DNA of 5,066 nucleotides from an uncultured Sphingorhabdus sp. (lineage in GTDB: Bacteria > Pseudomonadota > Alphaproteobacteria > Sphingomonadales > Sphingomonadaceae), in NCBI GenBank assembly GCA_937873665.1, contig CALMYW010000292.1, positions 1-5,066 on the forward strand. Direction: 5' to 3'. Shown in pieces: positions 1-5,066 of the stretch; position 1 is the stretch's first letter; every line of letters starts with the position of its first letter. The notes beneath the pieces are model-generated. The model saw only the letters and a program-made list of their open reading frames with translations, did not search any database and was not told where the DNA came from. Both the position numbers and the translations under genes were made by a program.

Positions 1-749
1 TTGAGGTTGGTGATCTCGACCCGATCCGGGGCAATCAAGTGAATGGACTGGAATCCGGGGTGAATCAGGTTTTCAGCTATAACCGACCCGAGCCCGCCAA
101 CACCGATGATCGCAATGGTCTGGTCGGTCATCACCTGGCGCAGGGTGGCCAGGCCCAGCGCGAGCGCGCTCCGTGCAAGAAATCCAGTCTGGATATCGGT
201 GACTTCGCGCGATTCCGACTCGCACAGATCATCGTCGGAAGACGGCCAGTTCTCTGCCAAAGTCTGGGTCTTGATGTGTGCGGTGCTGTGGACGGATCGA
301 AGCGCTCCAGTTTCCCAGGTTCGCGCTGCGTAGTCCGATTGTGAAAGCACGATGCTCGCATAGTGAACGTCCTCCAGCGTTTCTGTCAGCCACTGGTGAA
401 AGCCTTCTTCGTCACGGTCATCGACTGACGAGAATGCGACGCCGTGGCTGCAGAATGGGTGTGTGTGAACGTCGACAACGGTGTCGACATCGCCGCTTTG
501 TTGCATCCGGACCAATTGGTCGTAGACGAACCCCCGTCTCAGGCGAAGGCTGGCGATGCTTTGCCCCTCGTAGTCGCCAGGTCCGGGGTAGATCACTTCT
601 TTTACCCTGACCAGGGAGTGGCCGCCTGCTGTTGTGCGTTTTCCCAGGATCAAGGCAAAGGCTTCATTGCTTTTGTCGTGCAAGAGGCGAAGGCGGAGTT
701 CCTCGAACGCGCCCTGGGGAAACCGAATGATGGAAGCGGGCATGGTCAT
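1..749 (-). CDS. JAMM/JAB isopeptidase fused to ThiF/E1-like adenylating domain (partial, C-terminus outside window)
   Basis: The reading frame is open from an ATG at 749 to the window edge, giving 249 residues. Residues 1 to about 150 form a JAB/MPN+ metalloprotease domain. Glu29 (NEAFALILG) matches the conserved JAMM glutamate, and HTHP at 95-98 followed by FSSVDD at 106-111 supplies the zinc-binding His95, His97 and Asp110 plus Ser107. Such domains cleave isopeptide or peptide bonds after ubiquitin-like proteins. From about residue 195 an E1/ThiF Rossmann fold begins: IAIIGVGGLGS (212-222) is the nucleotide-binding glycine loop, and PDRVEITNL (241-249) matches the conserved Asp and the start of the NLNR-type motif. 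E1 domains adenylate the C-terminal glycine of a Ubl using ATP. The E1 catalytic cysteine, if there is one, is cut off. The start is supported by AGGG at 759-762. It lies 5 bases after the stop of the E2-like gene, so the two are probably translationally coupled. JAB and E1 assignments are firm; the substrate is unknown. Confidence 0.93.
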   Translation of the reverse strand, partial: MTMPASIIRFPQGAFEELRLRLLHDKSNEAFALILGKRTTAGGHSLVRVKEVIYPGPGDYEGQSIASLRLRRGFVYDQLVRMQQSGDVDTVVDVHTHPFCSHGVAFSSVDDRDEEGFHQWLTETLEDVHYASIVLSQSDYAARTWETGALRSVHSTAHIKTQTLAENWPSSDDDLCESESREVTDIQTGFLARSALALGLATLRQVMTDQTIAIIGVGGLGSVIAENLIHPGFQSIHLIAPDRVEITNL

Positions 750-754
750 TTTTC

Positions 755-1432
755 TTAGCCCTTGTTGGCGAGCGCTTCGCCAATCAGCGTGAAGTAGGTC
801 CAGAGATTGTCCCCGTGACGCCACTCCCGGCTGGGTTGCCATGCTCCGTTGTGGATGTAGACGCAATACCATTTCCAGCCCTCTTGGATCGGTGCATTGG
901 ATGCGCCATGCGCCGCGAACTTGAAAAAGTGACCGTCGTGCGCCATGGGAAGGTCGTCCGGCAGGTAAAAGCCGATCGGTGGCAACCGGGGAAAATCGCG
1001 GGGAAAGATGACCATCAGGGCGGTCGTCCTTGCAATGTGGTGCCAGTTCGACGGCAACTGGTAATTGGGCACAACGAGCCAATCGGCGTTTTCTTCGTCG
1101 AACTCAACGCCCTGCCGGAAAAATTTCCCGGCAATATCGATCACTTGTTCCGTGATGATCTGCTTGGATTCATGGGAGCGATTCGACAGGTTGAAGTCGC
1201 CCTTCGAGCGATCGGGCATCGACGAGATCTTCGCGCCCCGGCCGCGCTTGTCGATCAGTTCATTGGCGCTGTAGTAGCGACCAGAATCGATTTGCGAGAC
1301 CTTGCCCCCGCTCTCGATGGTCGGCCTGCGTCCATGGCTGACCCGCGCGTGGCGGGCCAGTTCGCTGCCGTGTACCCCATTCCCGATGCTTGTTGGGTCG
1401 ATGCGTCTGCCGTTGATGATTGCCATTGCCAT
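755..1432 (-). CDS. E2/UBC-fold ubiquitin-conjugating-like protein with N-terminal extension
   Basis: A 225-residue protein. The C-terminal half has the E2 layout: a hydrophobic strand leads into FPRDFPRLPP (143-152), the counterpart of the FP..YP..PP signature. WKWYC (186-190) follows, then W198-Q-P and GDNLW (207-211) before a final helix, matching the W-x-P and following helix of E2 enzymes. Cys190 is the only cysteine in the protein and sits where the E2 catalytic cysteine is expected. A classical HPN motif is not seen, which is common in the divergent prokaryotic E2 families. An E2 accepts activated Ubl from E1 as a thioester and passes it to a target. Residues 1 to about 75 form a separate, basic, glycine-rich region (INGRRID, HGSELARHA, KISSMPDRSKG) of unknown function; it starts like a strand followed by a helix, which could suit a beta-grasp fold, but this is unproven. 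The ATG at 1432 is chosen over a TTG at 1477 because AAGGA lies 7 bases upstream. The gene is followed immediately by JAB-E1. Confidence 0.85.
   Translation of the reverse strand: MAMAIINGRRIDPTSIGNGVHGSELARHARVSHGRRPTIESGGKVSQIDSGRYYSANELIDKRGRGAKISSMPDRSKGDFNLSNRSHESKQIITEQVIDIAGKFFRQGVEFDEENADWLVVPNYQLPSNWHHIARTTALMVIFPRDFPRLPPIGFYLPDDLPMAHDGHFFKFAAHGASNAPIQEGWKWYCVYIHNGAWQPSREWRHGDNLWTYFTLIGEALANKG
759..762 (-). promoter_or_regulatory. Ribosome binding site for the JAB-E1 gene
   Basis: AGGG on the minus strand lies 9 bases before the ATG at 749. It sits inside the last codons of the upstream E2-like gene, as expected for tightly coupled genes. A second ATG at 743 is 15 bases away, so 749 is preferred. 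Confidence 0.5.
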
Positions 1433-1439
1433 TGCCTTT

Positions 1440-1444
1440 TCCTT
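1440..1444 (-). promoter_or_regulatory. Ribosome binding site deciding the E2-like start
   Basis: AAGGA on the minus strand lies 7 bases before the ATG at 1432. It decides against the longer TTG reading from 1477, which would place this site inside the coding region. A further ATG two codons in (1426) is less well spaced. Confidence 0.65.
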
Positions 1445-1500
1445 GAAAGTTGATTTGCCGTGGTCGGAAGTGACCAATATGGGACTCTTTGGGTCGCGAA

Positions 1501-2127
1501 TTAAGCGTTGTGTGACTGTTCAGATCGATTCGCCAGAGGTTGGCGCTGCTCCTGATAGCCAGTTTCAAGAGGCAGGACCTGGTCGTCACTGCCTGGCCAA
1601 TCAGGATCGTTTTCGTCTTTCTCGAGTTCACCTGCCTGGTTGTCAGGTGGCTCGTTCAGGTAAGCATCCAGGTCAATGAATCCAGATGCCTTGAGCATGA
1701 CCTCGCGGGCAGCGTTCTTTCCCGGAAATGCGGCAACTTCAACGCGGATGCCACGTTGACGCAGTTCGAGCATCACCGGGACAAAGTCCTTGTCTCCCGA
1801 CAGCAAGACAATGATGTCGGGCTTGACGATCTCCGCGGTGCGCATCAGATCAAGCGTGATTTCCACATCGAAGTCGCACTTGTAGGTGTCCCCTGCAATG
1901 GCGCCCACCTTGGTGTGAACCAACCAGCCGCCTTTCCAGAGGCTTTCAATCTGGCGATCCTTCCCGTGGGGATTGCGCGGATCGATCGGAAAGTAGGCGT
2001 GCGCCTCGACCAGGAACCGTCCATCGCTGAGGTAGGCGAGGATGTCGCTGTAGTCAGGGACGATGTTGCAGCTCTGGAAAGCTGCGTTGGTGTTGGCGAA
2101 GTCGTTGAAGATGACAATGCGTTCCAT
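1501..2127 (-). CDS. NYN/LabA-like PIN-fold nuclease (DUF88 type)
   Basis: A 208-residue protein whose first 155 residues have the acidic-site pattern of the NYN (LabA/DUF88) branch of PIN-like ribonucleases. Strand IVIFNDFANTN (4-14) supplies Asp9 and Asn12. KCDFDVEITLDLM (83-95) supplies Asp87 and Asp93 with the usual six-residue spacing. LLSGDKDFVPV (108-118) supplies Asp112 and Asp114, and is followed by a G-x-x-VEV strand. All expected metal-binding acidic positions are present, so an active metal-dependent RNase is predicted. Residues 158-208 form an acidic, Gln/Asn/Pro-rich, probably disordered tail. The ATG at 2127 has AAGGA 6 bases upstream; an in-frame extension back to 2343 overlaps the preceding membrane-protein gene and has unlikely composition, so it was not used. 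The gene lies 68 bases before the E2-like gene in the same direction. The RNA target is unknown, and so is whether the protein is a toxin, an effector or a conjugation substrate. Confidence 0.9.
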   Translation of the reverse strand: MERIVIFNDFANTNAAFQSCNIVPDYSDILAYLSDGRFLVEAHAYFPIDPRNPHGKDRQIESLWKGGWLVHTKVGAIAGDTYKCDFDVEITLDLMRTAEIVKPDIIVLLSGDKDFVPVMLELRQRGIRVEVAAFPGKNAAREVMLKASGFIDLDAYLNEPPDNQAGELEKDENDPDWPGSDDQVLPLETGYQEQRQPLANRSEQSHNA

Positions 2128-2133
2128 GGTTTT

Positions 2134-2138
2134 TCCTT
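2134..2138 (-). promoter_or_regulatory. Ribosome binding site for the NYN nuclease gene
   Basis: AAGGA on the minus strand lies 6 bases before the ATG at 2127 and fixes the start against the longer open frame. The local sequence AAGGAAAA is the same as that preceding the E2-like gene, suggesting similar translation strength. Confidence 0.65.
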
Positions 2139-2231
2139 TTGATGTGTTTGTATGCAACTGCGAGTGCGGTTGGCCATTTGCCCGACCGGAGGGGCATCGG
2201 ATTGGCGGGCGGGTTGTGATGTGTTGCGAAA

Positions 2232-2513
2232 TCATTTGGCCTTGCCCAACCAAATGACGAAGATCGCCAAGACAATGATGGCCAGGGCCAGGATCGGATG
2301 CGTCACGAGAATTCCGAGTCCGATAAGACCCAGCAAGAGCCAACCGAACGAACCCGAACCGGCTGCCGGGTTTTGCGCCTGATGCGGATTAGCCGCGTAC
2401 GGCCCGCTGTCTGCCCTCTGGTGGTTCGTTTGGGGCGTCGGGATCGGAACCGCACCGCGCTTGGCACCGCTGCCGTTCGTTGTGTATCGGCTTGAGTTTG
2501 GAATTTTTGCCAT
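2232..2513 (-). CDS. Small membrane protein with basic, disordered N-terminal head
   Basis: A 93-residue protein not assigned to a named family. Residues 1-55 are hydrophilic, rich in Pro, Gln, Asn, Gly and Ser with several Lys/Arg, and look disordered. Residues 56-89 are almost entirely hydrophobic (FGWLLLGLIGLGILV, then ILALAIIVLAIFVIWLG), broken by Thr71-His-Pro. This suggests either a short helical hairpin or one long transmembrane helix, ending in a short basic Lys-Ala-Lys tail. No signal-peptidase or lipobox motif is seen. The start is supported by AGGA at 2523-2526, 9 bases upstream. The gene lies 104 bases before the NYN gene in the same direction and is probably in the same operon. 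It could anchor the system at the membrane or act as a membrane effector; neither is demonstrated. Confidence 0.72.
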   Translation of the reverse strand: MAKIPNSSRYTTNGSGAKRGAVPIPTPQTNHQRADSGPYAANPHQAQNPAAGSGSFGWLLLGLIGLGILVTHPILALAIIVLAIFVIWLGKAK

Positions 2514-2522
2514 TTGCTTTTG

Positions 2523-2526
2523 TCCT
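2523..2526 (-). promoter_or_regulatory. Ribosome binding site for the small membrane protein gene
   Basis: AGGA on the minus strand lies 9 bases before the ATG at 2513. It is a modest match, but the only candidate near that start. Confidence 0.4.
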
Positions 2527-2565
2527 GTCTTTCGAGTCTTTTGAAGAAGATAGGAAGTGAGCCCG

Positions 2566-2859
2566 TTATCGGGTTCGGACCAAACATGTACGACGGATAC
2601 CCGTGATGCGAACGCAGCTGCCGGAAAGCCTATCGATGCTTAGGCAGAGGTGTTGGGTCCCGTCTAGGATTACCTCGGGACGGTTCTGATCGCGTTCACA
2701 GTGCAAGCCAAAGTACCGGTCGTTGTAGCTTTCGGTAATGTGCCAACTCACTGCGATTTCATCGACGAGGCGCGCAGAGGAGTAGCGCAGGCGGAATCCA
2801 ACGGAAGCCGGAACTAGGGAGCGCTCGATCATTTGAGGTCTGTAGGTGTTCATGACCAT
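2566..2859 (-). CDS. Hypothetical small protein, uncertain
   Basis: An open frame of 97 codons, or 95 if the ATG at 2853 is used. I do not recognise the product. The translation has a plausible soluble composition (for example VGFRLRYSSA and SWHITESYNDRYFGLHCE), four cysteines and an arginine-rich end. Third codon positions favour G or C, as expected for coding sequence in this genome. Against it, no convincing ribosome binding site precedes either start. It ends 52 bases before the membrane-protein start and points the same way, so it could be the first gene of that operon. It shows no Ubl-like C-terminal glycine. Confidence 0.4.
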   Translation of the reverse strand: MVMNTYRPQMIERSLVPASVGFRLRYSSARLVDEIAVSWHITESYNDRYFGLHCERDQNRPEVILDGTQHLCLSIDRLSGSCVRITGIRRTCLVRTR

Positions 2860-2910
2860 ACAACGCGACAGCCCTTGGAATTTTTAAAGGGCGTGGGGTT
2901 CGATCGCCAC

Positions 2911-3138
2911 TTAGTGGGAAGAAGATGCTCGTTCAGGAATGCCCTCGCTGGCGCTGGCGCTGGCGCTGGCAGTGGGCGTTCGGTTGCCAGTCACCTGGAC
3001 TATGTGGACCGTCTCCTTTCCGGCGCACTCCAGAAGAGCATGAATCGTCAACACCGGCGGCGTCGCTACGGGCAGCCTCAAGTCGGAGGCGGCGAACGCC
3101 AAATAGAAACGGGGATCCGATGTTGAGTAAGTTGCCAC
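2911..3138 (-). CDS. Possible small ORF with Ala-Ser repeat tail, weak
   Basis: An open frame of 75 codons with a GTG start at 3138 and no visible ribosome binding site. The middle is moderately hydrophobic (RFYLAFAASDLRLPV, then VLTIHALLECAG). The tail is an Ala-Ser run encoded by a GCCAGC tandem repeat, followed by a serine-rich end. Third-position composition is compatible with coding, but the start is unsupported and no family is recognised. It could be a chance frame or a remnant of a larger gene. Confidence 0.25.
   Translation of the reverse strand: MATYSTSDPRFYLAFAASDLRLPVATPPVLTIHALLECAGKETVHIVQVTGNRTPTASASASASEGIPERASSSH
2946..2969. repeat. Hexanucleotide tandem repeat (CGCTGG x4)
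   Basis: Four perfect consecutive copies of CGCTGG, followed by a degenerate fifth (CAGTGG). Read on the minus strand it encodes an Ala-Ser run in the weak small ORF at 2911-3138. Because the unit is six bases, copy-number change by slippage would keep the frame. Confidence 0.85.
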
Positions 3139-3342
3139 CGGGCTGATATGGGGTCCGTGCCAGTTTGTGGAACTCAGTTGGAAGGCAAGGCTTGACTCAG
3201 GCGCGAATACAGAGCTCGCTACGCCGCGGGCGATCTCTCATCCCACGCGCTACGCAGTTCCGGCTATTCCGAAGATTTCCACGGCATTTCCAAATGGGCT
3301 CTTACCGTGACGAAGGGCGAGCACCGCGCTTTTTTTCGTGAG

Positions 3343-5066
3343 CTACATTGGAACCGGGTCGGGACCTTCTTCGGCCAGTCGCTCGACTACCGACGGGAGC
3401 GTGGCCCTAAGCCCTTGAAGTACTGCAACGACGGTTGCGCGACCTTTCGCGAATTTCTCGTACACCGGACGCCTAATGTCGTCACGGGAAGCCAGTCTTG
3501 CAAACGCAGCAGCTTCCAGCAGGTAATGTGCTCGCGCCAGGGCCTTGATCGAAAGCTCAACGTCCTCCGCGGGAAGCTCGCCCGCCAAGGCAAGGAAACA
3601 CCGCGCAAACGCCCACGGGCCGGGATCAAGTTCGCTGCAACGGGCGATGATCACCTCGAACCATAGGCGCAGCGCTTCCACTGCATCATCCCGGTCCTTG
3701 AAATCGGGAAGGTGGCTTGTGGACCATACCCAGCATGCAAGCGAACGAAGTAGGTAGCCAACAGGATCGTTGCCCTTGCCAAGATCAGCCGGGGTCCTGG
3801 CGCGGATCATGGTGATAACCTCCCTCGCTAGCTTGCTACCACCAACGCTGACGCGCCCTGCCTCGCGGTCTTCCCAGGACCGGAAGTACAGAAGCCAAGC
3901 TAACTCGCGCGAATCGTCATAGGCAGATATAGCCCCCGATGCCGTCATGGCTGGATCGGTCGCCCCTGCGAGGGCCTCACGTCTCTTGGCCTCCATCTCT
4001 TCGCGTGCCTCGGCGATCCGGTTACCTCGGAAGGCGTTCCGGCTCAATCGATCGAGCCTTTGGAACCTGTACATGCGGTCCAATGCGGCATCCTGTAGTT
4101 CAATGTCATTCTCAGCCACCAGTGCTGCGTTTGCGGCTTGCGGCAGGTTCATGTCTATCAAAACGTTCGTGAGCAAAGAAAACAGGTTGACCCTGCTCTC
4201 CGCATCGACTGTTTCGAGGGCAAGACTTTCTACGAGCCTTCTGGCTACATGCGCGTACTCGCCTCGCCGGTAATACGCATTCGCAATCGCGCAATGCGCG
4301 CTCGCGTCCCGCGCACAGAGTTCAACACGCGCAAGTAATCGATTCATGTTCGCGTGGTCAAGGTTCTCCGCCTGCCGCAATGCGTCTACCAGCAGCCAAT
4401 GCCGGGTTACAGGCCAGAGGTCCGTCTCAGATCGCTCAAGCATCCCGATCGCCCGCTCGAGTTCGTCCAGATTCCTTCCGATTCTCGGATTGCGGCTATC
4501 CGCGAAGCCACTCCAGGTACGACGATTCCATCCGCTTGCAGGGGACCCGTCCACGCAAATCTCGCCGTGGATGGTGAGGGCCCGCACTCCCCCGCTATCA
4601 GCATCGTCTGCCCGACGGGTCCGAATCCATTCCTCGGGTGCATACGCGTCATTGGCCGAAAGCCATTCGTCCACGATGCCAGCCATTTGCGTCGCCGACA
4701 GCTCGCCAGTTGAAGTAATTACCGATCGCACGCCTCTGGCGAGCAACGTCCGGGCAAGCTTGTGCATCGCACCATCGATGTTGCAGGCAAGAAGCCATAT
4801 GCGCCGCGGCAACGCGTTTGTTTCAATAGCGAAATGCTCTCCGCCTGACGACAGAAGACCCCGCCCATTGCCATGCGCCACGACGATCAGTTCATCGAAT
4901 CGGTCGAGGCCCTCGCGGGCGAACCGCGGATAACAGTGGATCAGTCGCTCGCTTGCGACGTGCGTTTCAAGCCGGGCTGCGAAGTCGTGCTCCTGGACGG
5001 GGAATAGGTTCAGAAAACCGCTGCTCCTCTGGGGGCGTCTGGAAGTTTCTATTGGGTCGGAGTCTG
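3343..5066 (-). CDS. CHAT-domain caspase-like protease with TPR-like helical region (partial, N-terminus outside window)
   Basis: The frame is open from the window edge (first whole codon at 5064) to a TAG at 3343, giving 573 residues without the true start. Near the new N-terminus, ELIVVAHGNG (58-67) and RIWLLACNID (88-97) provide the His64/Cys94 dyad of the CHAT branch of caspase-like cysteine proteases. A hydrophobic strand precedes each catalytic residue, and LLARGVRSVITST follows as in the family. The frame stays open through 5066 with no upstream ATG, so more of the CHAT domain and perhaps other domains lie outside. Residues from about 190 onwards are mainly helical. One stretch (about 252-286, DASAHCAIANAYYRRGEYAH) matches the TPR pattern, and the rest is consistent with divergent helical repeats, likely a sensing or target-binding scaffold. 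CHAT-TPR architecture is known from Csx29, the protease partner of type III-E CRISPR effectors, but there is no evidence of CRISPR here. It points the same way as the Ubl-pathway genes but is separated from the next confident gene by about 830 bases. Confidence 0.87.
   Translation of the reverse strand, partial: DSDPIETSRRPQRSSGFLNLFPVQEHDFAARLETHVASERLIHCYPRFAREGLDRFDELIVVAHGNGRGLLSSGGEHFAIETNALPRRIWLLACNIDGAMHKLARTLLARGVRSVITSTGELSATQMAGIVDEWLSANDAYAPEEWIRTRRADDADSGGVRALTIHGEICVDGSPASGWNRRTWSGFADSRNPRIGRNLDELERAIGMLERSETDLWPVTRHWLLVDALRQAENLDHANMNRLLARVELCARDASAHCAIANAYYRRGEYAHVARRLVESLALETVDAESRVNLFSLLTNVLIDMNLPQAANAALVAENDIELQDAALDRMYRFQRLDRLSRNAFRGNRIAEAREEMEAKRREALAGATDPAMTASGAISAYDDSRELAWLLYFRSWEDREAGRVSVGGSKLAREVITMIRARTPADLGKGNDPVGYLLRSLACWVWSTSHLPDFKDRDDAVEALRLWFEVIIARCSELDPGPWAFARCFLALAGELPAEDVELSIKALARAHYLLEAAAFARLASRDDIRRPVYEKFAKGRATVVAVLQGLRATLPSVVERLAEEGPDPVPM

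Larger units (their letters stand above)
2860..3342. other. Region of about 480 bases without a confident gene
   Basis: This lies between the CHAT gene stop and the weak ORF ending at 2566. It holds the weak Ala-Ser ORF and the CGCTGG repeat. From 3139 to 3342 I see no credible gene on either strand, no tRNA-like fold, and no clear rho-independent terminator on the minus strand. If the downstream genes have their own promoter it would probably lie here or in 2514-2565, but I could not pick out a convincing -35/-10 pair. Confidence 0.5.

Noticed and set aside
815..1453. Long plus-strand open frame (212 codons) opposite the E2-like gene
   Set aside because: It is a mirror of the minus-strand gene in a GC-rich region; the minus strand has recognisable E2 motifs and a ribosome binding site.
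1540..2142. Plus-strand open frame (200 codons) opposite the NYN gene
   Set aside because: Antisense shadow: the minus-strand frame carries all NYN catalytic acidic residues.
2128..2343. In-frame N-terminal extension of the NYN protein
   Set aside because: It overlaps the membrane-protein gene, has unlikely composition, and a good ribosome binding site supports the ATG at 2127.
2562..2573. Short inverted repeat CCCG-TTAT-CGGG at the end of the weak ORF
   Set aside because: A four-pair stem without a T-tract on either strand is too weak to call a terminator or operator.
3217..3255. Direct repeat CGCTACGC at 3217-3224 and 3248-3255
   Set aside because: Only two 8-base copies in GC-rich DNA, with no flanking structure; no CRISPR or attachment site can be argued from it.
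3316..3336. T-tract (3330-3336) after a GC-rich stretch as a possible plus-strand terminator
   Set aside because: The stem would be only about three base pairs and no plus-strand gene precedes it.
4346..4933. Plus-strand open frame (195 codons) opposite the CHAT gene
   Set aside because: Ser/Arg/Pro-rich composition typical of an antisense frame; the minus strand encodes the His/Cys protease site.

Overview
This window has moderately high GC content and reads as an accessory or defence-type island, probably from a Gram-negative bacterium such as a proteobacterium. The taxonomy is inferred only from composition and codon use; no housekeeping gene is present to anchor it. All credible genes lie on the minus strand, so transcription runs from position 5066 down to 1, and both end genes are cut by the window edges.

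In transcription order the window holds five well-supported genes. First is a CHAT (caspase-like) protease with a helical, TPR-like C-terminal part (3343-5066, N-terminus outside the window). A poorly defined stretch follows (about 2514-3342), with two weak small ORFs, a hexanucleotide tandem repeat and no recognisable function. Next comes a compact group of four genes: a 93-residue membrane protein with a basic soluble head (2232-2513), a NYN/LabA-type PIN-like nuclease (1501-2127), an E2/UBC-fold protein with an unrecognised N-terminal extension and a single cysteine (755-1432), and a fusion of a JAMM/JAB isopeptidase with a ThiF/E1-like adenylating domain (1-749, C-terminus outside the window).

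The last two genes are separated by only 5 bases. Together they provide the E1, E2 and deconjugating activities of a bacterial ubiquitin-like conjugation pathway. No obvious ubiquitin-like (Ubl) modifier gene is visible; it may be outside the window, or the N-terminal region of the E2 protein may play that part. Placing a NYN nuclease and a small membrane protein in the same operon, with a CHAT protease upstream, is an unusual combination. The most economical hypothesis is an anti-phage or stress system in which conjugation controls a nuclease and/or a protease. The biochemical classes are supported by motifs; the coupling between them is inference.
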